Positions 47,452 to 58,683 are shown, counted from the stretch's first letter. The stretch: DNA of 64,000 nt from Heliocybe sulcata (GCA_004369045.1 ML213521.1:385001-449000), one strand, 5' to 3'. Notes: generated by a model not told the origin, from the letters alone. Program-made: numbers and translations.

Positions 47452-48620
47452 GTCGGGACGGATGCTGGGGCCGTTGACAGTGCGGTTGACAGACCCGCCT
47501 CCCGCTCATTATAAGAGGTGACCGGTGAGTAGGGGCAACTACGAGCACAAACATGGCTGCGGAAGTTTGAGGTTTGAATGGTTGACCATGATCGAGGAGC
47601 AGCAGGGGGGACCAGATCCGATCAAGGACAGCGCCCTGCGGGGCTGGAATATTGTATTCCAAGACGTGGAGTGCCTGTCTTCAAGACTCTGTATGTATTG
47701 CCGATGAATCGTTCCGATCCAGATCAGGCCGGTAATCAGTCTGAACCGATAATTGACGTTCCTGAATCTTTATTAAATCCTAGACCGCTACCTTTTACAC
47801 AGGCACCGGAACAGCCGATAACAGTTTGATTCGAAACCCTCCCGGTTGGCGCAGTTGAATCGGTCCCGTTGAAAGCTCCCCAAATGGGCATAATCCACAA
47901 CTTGGATATGTCTTTGACCGTCTGAGTTCGTACGTTCGTCCACTCTTCTCCGGCGTAGTGTTGCGAGCCATCGTCCAGTGGACTCATAGCACCTTCTCAC
48001 TGACGAGATGGCCTCATCCCAACTTCTGCGCGAGACAGTCTTGGTCATTGATTCAGACATGGCCCCTACTTCCGTACGAACGCTAACTAAATGAAGAGAA
48101 GTTATTATCGCCATACTATGGCGAGCTCGGCCCGAAAGTTCAGCTTTCACAGTTTGCACGTACGATCCAAAATATGACCAATAGTATTACGATGTCCTCG
48201 AGAGGCGTGTCTTTACGGGATCACGACTCATTTGCGTGGAGTGACTGACCGGGATGGTATACAATTTGGGAACATGGTGACTTTGGCACCTGATATCATG
48301 CTCAACGATTCACTTTGATCCAGCCAATATCTGAAGAGCATGAGAACTTCAGCCGATGTCTCCAGGTCCGTCATACCTTGCTTTGACAAGAAGCAAAGAC
48401 AAGGGAATTGCGACATACCGTAGAATTCAACGGGCAGGTCAGAGGTCTCCGCGCTACTCTCGCATCAAGCGTTCACCAACTATGTGGGCAAGATGGCGTT
48501 CAGCTATTGATTAGTTGCGGCGTGGAGCTATGGTATCTGGAGGTTCTTGTTAGCACTTAGGTGACATACCACATCATAAGATGAGCGCACCTTACAGTGT
48601 GTATAAAGTCGAAGGAAAGT
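47452..48620. other. 1.2-kb intergenic region, no gene seen
   Basis: It should hold the promoter of CPL1-like copy A (TATA-like CTCTTATAATG on the minus strand near 47507-47517) and the 3' end of PNPOx copy 1. Open frames 48159-47788 and 47987-47736 minus have no family match and lack support. Confidence 0.45.
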
Positions 48621-49587
48621 CTACACTGGCACTGCTACTCTGCCAATCACCCTCCCAGAGAAAGCAGAAACGATAGCGCCAAGCAGGAACGCCAGCATCA
48701 ACCTCACCTCCTCCCTTTTCAGCCACGCCGTACCGAAGTCTTGGATCTTCACTCCAACCTTTGCCTCAGAGCCCTTCTTCATCTTGATAGCACCGAACCG
48801 ACTAAGCTCGCGGACCGCTTTCAAAGGCAGGTTGGACTCGTACGGGGCTTCAGTGAGTGCAGGGAGACCGTCGATGCTCTGCGCGTTCATGTTCCGCCAG
48901 TACGCTTTCAGCCCGTTATCGGCGATATTGTCCGGCGCTGCCAAGTCGCGCTGCTCGTGCACGATGCTGACATTCAGCAGCTTCTCGCGGTGACCGATGT
49001 ATTCGTAGAATGGGACGCCAAAACCGCAACTCTGGTGAGACATCAATAAAGGACCGCAACACTCGTAAAGAACTCACCGTTCCGACTTTGTGGACGTCGA
49101 CAACTATTACCGACCGGGATCCTGGCGTCCGCTTCTCTGGAGGTACGAACGAGAAATACTCGGGAGTCCCGAATTCATGCACTTTGCCTAGGAGTGCCAC
49201 TCAGCTCCTGAACGCAAGCGAGCGTAGTGAATACACGCACCCGTGCCAAATATACGACACATCATAGGAGGGCCTTCAAATGCCGCGAACAAGATCGTAA
49301 TGCGCCCATTCTCTCGCAGATGCGCAATCGTCTCGCTTCCTGAACCACAGCTCCAATCAGTAAATGCAGTCTCGTCGAAACGCCGAACACGGCGACGCAC
49401 CACTTCCAGTGAGGTCTTCGTACCATACCGTCCTATTGTCGACAACATGGAAGGTGCCGCCCACACCTTTGTTCGAAAGATTGACGTGCCCAGAACCGGA
49501 GAGAGGCGCGGTCGCCACCGTGAACATGTGTTGCTTCCTCACCCATTCAACGAGGTGGTCCGGTATCTCGTCAAAGAACTTGCCCAT
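48621..49587 (-). CDS. PNPOx-like flavin split-barrel protein, tail-anchored (copy 1)
   Basis: Member of the pyridoxamine 5'-phosphate oxidase-like FMN-binding split-barrel family; the reaction is unknown. Exons 49587-49401 (187 nt), 49339-49241 (99), 49187-49078 (110) and 49031-48621 (411) give 268 residues. The barrel reads MGKFFDEIPDHLVEWVRKQH, MFTVATAPLSGSGHVNLSNK, GTFHVVDNRTVWYEDLTGSG, SETIAHLRENGRITILFAAF, EGPPMMCRIFGTG and PGSRSVIVVDVHKVGTSCGF. A final hydrophobic stretch (VRLMLAFLLGAIVSAFSGRV) suggests a C-terminal membrane anchor. An ATG 48 bp upstream (49635) is in frame, but the TATA box at 49642-49650 is too close to it, and the other three copies begin at the position of 49587. 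Confidence 0.88.
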
Positions 49588-50157
49588 CTTCTGGTCTGGG
49601 GTAAGGCGGAAAGCAGATCCTGATGAAGCGCTCATTCGCCATTATATATACCTGAGCGCTGAATTGATAGTCCCCGCAGTTATGGAAGCACTATGTCAAG
49701 TTAAGTCAGTATATATGGTAGTATCATCAACAAACTCGTCCAAGGTTTAGCTCTGGTTACCTTGATTAGGCCGCCATCGTTGCTTGTCGTAAGCGGCTGC
49801 GCACAGCAGCTCCTCAAAGTGCCCGGTACCAGTGTAAGGGAAAGCGTGCCTTCACTTCGCCATGTCGGGGCGTCCGAAACAGGCATTTTCTGAGTCCACT
49901 GCCTGGTGGTTCTGCAGACATGCAAATTGCGTGAATTAGGGTAGACGGCACACAAGCTACCGAGCTAATGTACGGTACTAAAATACGTTATAGATAAATA
50001 TACAACACTACTCTGTATCACAACAAGGTGCTATAAAATACATACGCGGAACAAATCTATAGAGGATGCAAACGAATGGCGTTAAAGATGTCGAGTCTTA
50101 CTAAAACGAACGAAGTCGAAGTACCCCGACACACCGGCACCGAGGTAGAGAGCACTA
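49588..50157. other. Promoter side of PNPOx copy 1 and 3' end of GT90 gene
   Basis: 570 bp between the GT90 stop and the PNPOx copy 1 start, both on the minus strand. Apart from the TATA box listed separately, nothing is recognised. Confidence 0.5.
49642..49650 (-). promoter_or_regulatory. TATA box of PNPOx copy 1
   Basis: TATATATAA on the minus strand lies 55-63 bp upstream of the chosen ATG at 49587. Copies 3 and 4 have TATA-like elements at a similar distance (about 60 bp, near 54537 and 55825). Confidence 0.6.
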
Positions 50158-52516
50158 TCAGAGAGGCGCATCCTCGTATTCTTCCTCCTCGGAGTCTGAA
50201 GGATCCGCAGCCAGGTCCGGCGGAGGAACATAAGTCATCGCCTCTCTATCCAGGCTAGTAACTCTCGCGTACTCCAAGGCCATTCTGCCGGGCGATATCA
50301 GCCATGCCCGCCTTCATCCCACCAAGCCAACAAACTCACCGGAACATATACGCGGTCATATCTTCCTTTCTCCAAAACGTCTTACTCCACTCCCGCCCAG
50401 CCTCCGCTATCCGTCTCGCAAGCTCGTCGTGCCCGCCCTCACCGTTAAGGTCGCCTCGGAAGAACATGAAAGCGTCGTACAGATCTGACAGGTCGACTTG
50501 AACGGGGACGTAGTGCACCCAAGGCTGTATCCGGTCTTGGAACCTACAGCGCTGCATCAGACATGGCTTCATAAACTTGACTGCACTTTACGTACCATTC
50601 CGAGTATATCGTGGCCTTGAAAATCATCGACCTTGAGGTAATCAAACGCTTAAACCGGCTGGACCATCCGTTCCCGTCGATCTGATAGAGTAAACAAAAT
50701 CAATGATTCAGTATCATGAGCTCAAGGCTGCGGAACACTTACGTCCATGACATACTTGTACTTCCCAGCCGCCTGAAAGTTCATATTCCCCCTCCACTCA
50801 AACAGCTCCGCAAGAATCTCGCAGATCGCGGGCTCACAGGCCAGAGGCTTCCCAGCAAAGTACACATCCATAGTCTCCCCGTTCAAAACGCTGCGCTTCA
50901 CCTCCACACCCGAGCCGACGCTCGTGTTCCCGTACCAGTCGTACTTGTTCGGCATCAGGACCTTGACGTTCCCGTCGCGCCTCGTGGTGAGCTCAATGAG
51001 CCGCTCACGGTGCGCCTTCCACCACTTGCGGTCACTCCCATGCCAAATCCCAGTATTGCTTCCTCTCCACATCAACCGCTCATCCGTCTTATCCTCCCAC
51101 TCCGGATCATTGACATCGTTCATCCAATTGAGAGGCGTAGGCACACGCAGATCATTGTGCAATTCGTCTACACACCAAGAGAACTGCGGCCGGAGGTACG
51201 GGTCGGGGGCAGGGCCGAAATTGTGCGAGATGAACTGGCCGTGCTGCGAGAAATGCGACGGGTGCAAGCATGGGTCCATCGTTTTGCGGTGGTCCCAGAC
51301 AAACGTCTTGCGGTTGACATTGGGGTGGTCGTTGATCATTCGGGAGGGGTACCGGCGTGCGGGAGACTGAGGCGAGCAGGCACCGAGCCAGCCGTACGCG
51401 CCCGCGTGCGGCGGGTTATTGACGTCGATGTCTAAGTAATGGTTAGCCAGTGGAACGAACCAGGAAGAGTGAGGGACTCACATCGGCCTTCCGCCGCTGC
51501 GTCCACTGCGGACTGACGCAGCTCGTAGTTCTTGACCACGTTCGGGTTATCGTGCGGCGAGAAGATCGCGCGGAACGGCGGGATGTGATGCTCGACCTCC
51601 TCCAGTATGTCCATGAGCTGGTACCCGCCCTTGAGATATACCTCCCGCTGATCCTCTCGGTTGAACGACGTGTGCAGCACGTCAAGCGGGTCGTCCTGCG
51701 CCATCTTGCCCAAGACAAAGCCGTCCTTGTGGTCCTCCCAGTCCTTTGCGATCTTCTGGAGGTCTTTCGGGTCCATACCCCAGAAGGGCTCCAAATCGTG
51801 ATAGATCTGGTCGTATTCGTCTGGGAGCTGTACATTATGGGCTTGGACATATGCCCACCTACAGAAATGAGCTCGGGAGCGAGCGACCGGCAGCGGACTA
51901 CTCACCAATGATCGAACCCTTTGGGAGGTAGCCTCCGGTACCGTCGTTTGTACTCTCGCACCGCCTGCTCAAGCGTCTTGCTCGCCCGTCGCAACTTGTC
52001 GTCCCACGCCTGCTCCGCCCGCTCAATGAGTTCGTAGATAGGATGTGCCCCTTCGGGATTGACGACGAGAAGCCCATCAGAGCGATAAACATGCGGAGGC
52101 AATTCCTCTTCTAATCCACTGTACTCGGGCTGATCCGTCAGCCCCAGCAATTCGGGAAAGAGATCCTCGGGTTTCGCGACGATCTTCTCCTCGGGCTCGT
52201 CTAGTTCAGCGTTAGTGTCGAGGAAAGGACTGTCTTCTCCGGACTTCAGCACGACTTGCGCGGGGGCATGAGGGTGAAGGTCGGACTGACGTTGTACCGC
52301 ATACATACCGGGCTTCTTGACTATCGGGGCAGAGTCATTGTATTCGTCTTCGAATGAGATGGGTCGCGCTGTTCTCGTAGGGGCGGCAAGGAGGTCGTAG
52401 CTGATCCAGTAGAGTGCAAGGAAGAACAGAGGCAGCGCGACGAGCCTCTTGGTGGGCTTTCGCAGATAGATAGTCATCCTTCGACGTATCCTAACCATTT
52501 GCCTCCGGTTCAACAT
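50158..52516 (-). CDS. Glycosyltransferase family 90 (CAP10-like) type II membrane protein
   Basis: Golgi-type glycosyltransferase related to Cryptococcus CAP10/CXT1, probably a xylosyltransferase or glucosyltransferase acting on surface glycans or glycoproteins. The start MLNRRQMVRIRRRMTIYLRK is cytosolic and basic, then one signal anchor LVALPLFFLALYWISYDLL, then an acidic stem. The catalytic part includes FSPHDNPNVVKNYELRQSAV, FVWDHRKTMDPCLHPSHFSQ, FSWCVDELHNDLRVPTPLNW, ERLMWRGSNTGIWHG, DGNGWSSRFKRLITS, WVHYVPVQVDLSDLYDAFMF and GREWSKTFWRKEDMTAYMFR. It ends with an acidic tail (PSDSEEEEYEDAPL). Introns include ones near 51900-51865, 51480-51432, 50743-50684, 50600-50550 and 50340-50280. 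An upstream spliced exon starting at 52674 cannot be joined in frame, so the ATG at 52516 is preferred. It is the centre of the mirrored gene cluster. Confidence 0.9.
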
Positions 52517-53137
52517 CGTCGTCGTGTTTAAAGGCGGAGACACTCACCGATTGCTCCGTCCTGACCGAGCGCTTATCCGTATTGCTTCCGTCTATCCGTC
52601 CTCGAGTTGCCGCGCGCCCAGCAGGAAAATGGGAGAAAAATTGAGAGGATAACAGCACTTTGCCGGTCGAAGCCATGCTGAGCTGCCTTTTTGTGAAGTG
52701 ACAGCGTCCGCGACGATCGAAAGCCCCGCATTCTAGCCTGCGCTTGACGTTCCCGCCGCTTTTCCCGTCATGTATCATGTCAGTCGAAGCCCAAATGAGA
52801 GAGGTACCGCCCAGGAACATGCCGGCGCCGGTGACGAATTTGGCATGCGTCCCTGCCTCGACCGGGTTGGGGGGGGGGGGGAGGAGGGAGGGGGAGAATA
52901 TTGAAGTTCAAGAAATATTGCAAGATACTCTTATACTGGCATCGCTGCATGAATCCGTAGAACGGTAATCGACGCATATACTCGGCGGCGACAGTGGCTG
53001 CAAGACGCCACGAACAAGTGCAAACAATATTTCAGCCACAACCGTGCACTGACCGTACGCTATCTGAGAGACTACACTCGTGTTTATTATAGCAACTCAA
53101 TCCGAGATGCCCGCACCTCCCTTGACCTCGCACCGCC
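52517..53137. promoter_or_regulatory. Divergent promoter region GT90 / PNPOx copy 2
   Basis: 621 bp between two diverging starts. It contains a homopolymeric G run and a G-rich tract (52869-52894). An open frame 52820-52491 minus spans it but does not splice in frame to GT90. Confidence 0.5.
52869..52894 (+). repeat. G-rich tract with about 13 consecutive G
   Basis: A run of about 13 G is followed by A-GGAGGGAGGGGG-type clusters, a sequence able to form a G-quadruplex. It sits between the diverging GT90 and PNPOx genes. Homopolymer length may be affected by sequencing error. Confidence 0.8.
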
Positions 53138-54059
53138 ATGGGCAAGTTCTACGACGAAATCCCGGATCACCTGATAGCATGGATCAAAAAGCAGCAAATG
53201 TTCACGGTCGCAACAGCGCCTTTGAGCGGCGAGGGGCACGTCAACGTGTCAGGGAAGGGCGTCGACGGCACCTTCCATGTCGTTGACGGTAAGCGGGTGT
53301 GGTACGAAGACCTGACGGGCAGCGGTACGCCAGCGCCATCAGATACCTTATCAGTATCATTTCTAACCTGTCTACTGTCTGGGTGACCAGGTAACGAAAC
53401 GATCTCTCATATACGGGAGAACGGGCGCATCACGATTCTATTTCATGCCTACGAAGGGCCTCCCATGATATGTCGTCTGTTTGGGACGGGTATGTTACTC
53501 TTGGCAATGGCATTGACGTTGAAATTTAATGAACGCCGTAGGATCTGTGCATGAGTTTGGCACGCCTGAGTACGATGCCTTCATTTCGCCGGAGGAGAGG
53601 AAACCTGGATCGCGGGCTGTCATAGTCATGGACGTACATAAAGTTGGGACTGTACGTATTCATCCCTTTCCCATGACACTCTATTGATGCGGGCCTCAGA
53701 GCTGCGGCTTCGGAGTGCCCTACTACAGCTACGCAGGCCAGCGCGAGACCATTCTCAACTGGTGCTCTCAGCTAGAGAAATCCCAAAACAAGGAGAAAGA
53801 CATCAAGGCCTGGTGGACGACCGAGAACACAAAGAGCTTAGACGGTCTACCCGGCCTGAACACCGCACACATCACTGATCGACCTGCGGAGAGTTCGTAC
53901 CAGTTCCACTTAACGAAGAAAGGCAAAGCCAAGAACAGGGAAATCGTCGAGGCGGGTGGGACGGTAGCTGGCTCGGGAGCTAAAGAGGAGGTGAAGCTGG
54001 CATTGGCCGTCTTATTCGGTGCGATCATCTCCGCCTTATATACTAGAATGAACAGTTAG
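53138..54059 (+). CDS. PNPOx-like flavin split-barrel protein, tail-anchored (copy 2)
   Basis: Exons 53138-53324 (187 nt), 53391-53489 (99), 53542-53651 (110) and 53700-54059 (360) give 251 residues. The first three exon lengths and all intron phases equal those of the other copies. It starts MGKFYDEIPDHLIAWIKKQQ, continues MFTVATAPLSGEGHVNVSGK, NETISHIRENGRITILFHAY, GSVHEFGTPEYDAFISPEER and SCGFGVPYYSYAGQRETILN. It ends in a hydrophobic anchor (VKLALAVLFGAIISALYTRM). It is closest to copy 1 across the diverging centre, judging by the shared DEIPDHL start and CRxFGTG. Confidence 0.9.
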
Positions 54060-54601
54060 CTGTGATGCGCCATGTTCGACTATTTGGTATATAAGCCGAT
54101 ACCCCGCTTCTCTATCCCAAACTAGAGCCAGTCTACGTACACTGGTGAGCAGCAGTTTATCTCAGGTCCCAGTGGCATCGGGTCTCGCGGCCACACTGAA
54201 GAAGCGCAGCGCTATTTATAAAGCCTCAGGTGCCCAGCGACTGCGGTGGCTCACTTCACTGACAATCAGCAATATCAGGAAGCAGTTCACACTTACAGTA
54301 CACAAGGTCGCCGAAGAAGCCCGCCTGCCTTATCACTGGTGCCAACTGTTCAAACACCACGTAAATCGACCGAGCGCAACCCTCTCATTGTGGTGTCTAG
54401 CCTCCATACATGGCTTGGAAAACCCTGGCTTTTGTGCAAAGACGTGATTGCAAACTTGGATTTTATCATGCTAAGTGTCTGATAGAACGCGACCCCACGA
54501 CTTGTTGGGACAACTATGCCACGAATCACCAAGACGTATATATGCGACCATTCTCCAGAAGACTTGCGGCTTCGTGACTCCCAGTTATTCTGTTCATCAA
54601 C
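54060..54601. other. Spacer between PNPOx copies 2 and 3
   Basis: 542 bp with a TATA-like GTATATATG at 54536-54544, about 60 bp before the copy 3 ATG. No further gene seen. Confidence 0.5.
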
Positions 54602-55568
54602 ATGCCCCAAGTCTACGACGAGATACCCCCGCACCTCATCGACTGGATCGGAAAGCAGCATATGTTCACGGTGGCTACAGCCCCTCTAAAAGCCGACGGG
54701 CACGTCAACGTCTCAGCGAAAGGCCTCAAGGGGACCTTCCACATCGATGGACCCAACCGCGTGTGGTACGAGGATCTGACGGGGAGCGGTGAGTACGAAC
54801 TCAGCTGGAAGAAGAGTCCGGATACTGATGTAGAGGGTATAACAGGGAGCGAGACGATTGCGCACGTACGGGAAAACGGACGAATCACAATTTATTTCAA
54901 TGCCTTCGAAGGACCTCCCAAGATCTGCCGCTTGTGGGGTAGAGGTGAGTTCCCGTACGAATTTCGTACTCCCCACCATGTGACACTATATGCACTACTC
55001 CAGGACAAGTGCACGAGTTTGGTACACCAGAATACGACGCTTACCTGCCCCCGGGCAAGCGCGCCCCAGGCTCACGGTCCGTCATTGTCGTCGACGTCTA
55101 CAAAGTTGGCACGGTACGCATCGGCCACCGCCCAGTATATACTGAACGCTAATTTTTATATTCCCGCCTTGACAGACCTGCGGCTACGCCGTCCCGTTTT
55201 ACGAATTCAAAGGCCACCGCGACACGCTCCTCGACTTCTGTAACAAGAAAGAGTTGAGGGACTTGCACGCGGAAGAATTCAACGCCGACAAGGGCCTCAA
55301 GGCTTATTGGAGAGCGAACAATGTGAAGAGTCTGGACGGCTTGCCTGCGCTCGAGGTCGCCCCGCAGTCCGGACACTCTGTCGAGACCGACAGAGACTAC
55401 AGTCGGTTTGGGGTAATAAGTTTGAAAGAGGCCGCCCGGGAGATGCAGGATGGAGGGAGGCAGCGGCAGCGGCAGATTGGATGGGAGGAGATGATGTTGA
55501 TGTCGTTTGTATTCTTGTTGGGGACGGTTGTCTCGGCTTTCTTTGGCAGAATGGCAGGGCCTTGTTAG
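54602..55568 (+). CDS. PNPOx-like flavin split-barrel protein, tail-anchored (copy 3)
   Basis: Exons 54602-54788 (187), 54846-54944 (99), 55004-55113 (110) and 55176-55568 (393) give 262 residues. It starts MPQVYDEIPPHLIDWIGKQH and continues MFTVATAPLKADGHVNVSAK, SETIAHVRENGRITIYFNAF, EGPPKICRLWGRG, QVHEFGTPEYDAYLPPGKRA and TCGYAVPFYEFKGHRDTLLD. A Gln/Arg-rich linker precedes the C-terminal anchor (LMSFVFLLGTVVSAFFGRMA). Residues such as CRLWGRG and YAVPFYEF are shared only with copy 4, so copies 3 and 4 are the most recent pair. Confidence 0.9.
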
Positions 55569-55885
55569 GCTATGTCTCCAGGTAATGATTGGGTAATGTA
55601 ACCGCTGCTTCCACTCATCCTTGGACCCTTTTAGCCTTCAGGTCTCCACTGCACGCATAACGGTAATAATAAACCTTTACCTCCGCATACGACATGACCG
55701 GCGACTCACCCGAGACTATCATGCGACTCGCGGCTCACCACTCTGTTGGTTTTTGCATTGCTCAGCCTCGCGGCGCCTCGTGTCCACTGACCCGGATTCA
55801 TGACTCAACCCGACCCGGTGGTAGTATTTATGCGTGCAGTGACTCAGGAGGCCTTGCGATATCGAGAGCACTCAAGTCTTCCGAT
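55569..55885. other. Spacer between PNPOx copies 3 and 4
   Basis: 317 bp with a TATA-like TATTTATG at about 55825, 60 bp upstream of the copy 4 ATG. No gene seen. Confidence 0.5.
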
Positions 55886-56801
55886 ATGGTCAAGTACTTC
55901 GACGAGATATTCCCCAGCCTAGGCGAATGGATCGAGAAGCAGCACATGTTCACCGTAGCCACGGCTCCTTTGGCATCGGATGGACATGTTAACGTCTCGG
56001 CTAAGGGCCTTGCGGGCACTTTCCACATCGAGGGCCCGAACAAGGTTTGGTACGAAGATCTGACTGGGAGTGGTGAGCAGTGGTAGGGTATCCACAAGTC
56101 CCGGCCTTGATATACTGGATGTTGCAGGGAGCGAGACGATCGCGCACGTACGAGAGAACGGGCGGATCACGATCTACTTCAATGCGTTCGAGGGGCCGCC
56201 AAGAATCTGTAGGCTATGGGGTAGAGGTACGTGTAGATGCAGGCGAACCGGCACAGGTACCACAACTTCTGCTGCAGGGACGGTGCATGAATACGGTACA
56301 CCAGAGTATGACTCGTACCTGCCTCCCGGAAAGCGTGCCCCAGGTTCACGGGCTGTGATCGTCGTCGATGTCTACAAAGTCGGCACGGTGCGTATGCTGC
56401 TCGGCGCTGCTAGTTATGACTAACCAGCACCTTCGAAGAGCTGCGGCTATGCCGTTCCCTTCTACGAGTTCGTAGGGCACCGCGATACATTGCTCAACTC
56501 CCACATGACAAAGGAGAAGAGGGACGTGGAGACGGACGGGCAGGAGGGACTGAGGGCATACTGGAGAGAGAACAACAGCAAGAGTCTGGACGGGTTGCCT
56601 GGACTGCAGAGCGCGTATCTTTGTGACAAACCGCGCGGGATGGATGCAGACTACAGCCGCTTTGGTGTAGTGGATATAAGGAAGACCAGGGCGCATCCAC
56701 GAAAGCAGGTTAGCCGGGAGGAGATGAAGCTCATGTCGCTGGCGTTCCTGTTTGGTGCGATCGTCTCTGCCTTCGTCGCTAGAATGGTCGGACCGTGCTA
56801 G
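55886..56801 (+). CDS. PNPOx-like flavin split-barrel protein, tail-anchored (copy 4)
   Basis: Exons 55886-56072 (187), 56128-56226 (99), 56278-56387 (110) and 56439-56801 (363) give 252 residues. It starts MVKYFDEIFPSLGEWIEKQH and continues MFTVATAPLASDGHVNVSAK, SETIAHVRENGRITIYFNAF, CRLWGRG, TVHEYGTPEYDSYLPPGKRA and SCGYAVPFYEFVGHRDTLLN. It ends in LMSLAFLFGAIVSAFVARMV. The DEIPxHL motif of the other copies is changed to DEIFPSL here. An open frame extends upstream to 55694 but the ATG at 55886 aligns with the other copies. Confidence 0.9.
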
Positions 56802-57434
56802 AAAGATGGTACCACAGCGGAATATATCGAGTGAATGGATAGTGAAAAGAGCAGCTTGGGAGCTTGCCGTAGGGTGCATAACAGCGATGCAGCACCGCGA
56901 CTGTTGCGTGCGGACATGACTTACGCACAAGCCGGCGGGCCAACCTGTGCCATGTAGAAGCGGCATGCCTATCGATACTGTCATCCGTTATCGAAAGCAA
57001 CAGGTGAGCATTGACAAGATTACTCTACACTCAAGAGAATGGTCGTCTGTGGACATCCTACAGGACATGAATATTGAATACTGCGGCGTTCATCAATGGT
57101 AAGAAGACTCAGCGGTAAGCAATCCAAGGGCGGGAGATCAGCGACTTCCGCGTCTGCCCGCTGGGACGTCGGGCAGTGAGACTTGACGAGAAAGTCCGCG
57201 AGGTACCGACGCGGACCTGACGACGGTAGCGGATGGACCAGACGGACCACGGGACTCTGTTGTGCCAGACCGCGGCATTGCAACTAAGTTCATCATGTCC
57301 GGGTTTCAGACCTCCGCGCCGCAACGGAATGGCCTTGCTAATATCCGCTCGTCCGCTCGGATGAGAGGAGATGAATATTAATACTATGAAGGTTTACTGT
57401 CTCAGCACCCTTCGACCAACTCATCACTCAAGTC
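56802..57434. other. Spacer before CPL1-like copy B
   Basis: 633 bp with the promoter of copy B. GC-rich low-quality open frames on the minus strand (57324-57109) have no family features. Confidence 0.5.
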
Positions 57435-58683
57435 ATGCTTCTCACAAGTCTTTCATCTGCTCTTGCGCTGGCTGCACTGGCGACCCACGCCTCTGCCACA
57501 CAGGCTTGCTCGCCGGGCCACTACTCCTCCAATGGTCAGACGCCTTGTACAGCCTGTCCAGCAGGATCATACCAATCTCGTAAGTCTCGCCTCTTTGTCT
57601 CCCTCGCCGTTACGTTGATCAAAGCATCCCCACCAGAGTCCGGCGCCACCAGCTGTACGTCAGCTCAAGCGGGCTGGTATGCCTCCGGCACCGGCAACAG
57701 CGCCCAAACGCAATGTGGCCAGGGATACTACAGCACTGGCGGCGCCGCGTCGTGCACCCTCTGCCCTGCCGGCACGTACTGCAACTCCAACACGCAGACG
57801 TCCCCGCAGATGTGCCAGCCCGGGCGGTATTCCCCTTCCGCGGGTGCGAAGCAGGACTGTCTGCAGTGTCCGGCTGGGACATTCAATAACGTGTATGGTG
57901 CGACCAAGTGTTGCAGCTGTTTGTTCTGGATGGTATACGGTTTGTCTTCCTGTTAATCTTGTCAGGCGAGCTGAAAGTTGAAGCTTGTATAGGACCAAGT
58001 AGGGCAGACGCACTGCTTCAACTGTCCGAACAGAGGTAATTTCCAGCAGGGCTGGTCCCCCGCTGGTTCCACCTCCTCCGGCCAATGTATCGCTGCAGCC
58101 GGTGCACTGTCCTCTTGCCCGCAAGGCTCCGACGGGTCATGTCGTACGTCCTCCATCCCCACCCTTCTCTCCCTCTTAGTTCATCCGTCACGCAGCATCA
58201 ACCGGCGGTGCCATCGCCTCTCAGCACCGCCGCTCCCCGCTCTCTGGCGAATTCTGCGAGAAGCCCGGGCACAAAGCCTGCCCCGTCTGGAACGCCGTGG
58301 GGGACGGCTCCACGAGCAAGAAAATGGTGTATAAGTACGAGTGCGTCAATATCGCGGGCGATATCGAGTCGTGCGGGGGCTGCGTCGACGACCCGAGTGG
58401 AGGAAAGCCAAGTCCGGACGGGGGAAGAGACTGCAGTGCCATTCCGAACGTGGATGACGTTGCGTGCAGGAACGGCACCTGTAAGATCAGTAAGCTCATC
58501 CGTGTCTTCGCAAAAGAGCCCTCACTTACTGGTTAATTAGTGAAATGCTCAAAGGGATACGTGTTGTCAGCGGATGGCGCTAACTGCGCCCCCGCAGCAC
58601 ACAAGCGGGCCTCTCACCCGCATGGAGTCGTCCCCCATGGTTCAAGAGCTCATGCGCATGGAGCTCTCAAAGCGCATAATTAA
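57435..58683 (+). CDS. Secreted cysteine-rich protein, GCC-type repeats plus CPL1-like domain (copy B)
   Basis: Paralogue of copy A. Exons 57435-57579, 57637-57932, 57993-58143, 58196-58489 and 58541-58683 total 1029 nt, 342 residues. A signal peptide (MLLTSLSSALALAALATHAS) is followed by CSPGHYSSNGQTPCTACPAG, CTLCPAGTYCNSNTQTSPQM, CQPGRYSPSAGAKQDCLQCP and CFNCPNRGNFQQGWSPAGST. The CPL1-like part is HKACPVWNAVGDG, YKYECVNIAGDIESCGGCVD, GGRDCSAIPNVDDVACRNGT and MKCSKGYVLSADGANC. The tail is His-rich (PHGVVPHGSRAHAHGALKAH). Exon 3 is 151 nt in both copies. Copy A has one more intron in the region of exon 4. The His-rich tail could bind metal; that is speculation. Confidence 0.9.

Noticed and set aside
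49588-49635. Longer N-terminus for PNPOx copy 1 (ATG at 49635)
   Set aside because: The TATA box ends only a few bases upstream of it, leaving no room for a transcription start, and the other copies begin at the equivalent of 49587.
50716-51435. 239-codon open frame on the plus strand
   Set aside because: It is the antisense shadow of the GT90 catalytic exon, whose minus-strand frame carries clear family motifs. The Arg/Val/Pro-rich plus-strand product has none.
52491-52820. Upstream first exon for the GT90 gene
   Set aside because: An ATG at 52674 and a GTGAGT donor exist, but joining to the next acceptor hits a stop at once. The ATG at 52516 directly before the membrane anchor is simpler.
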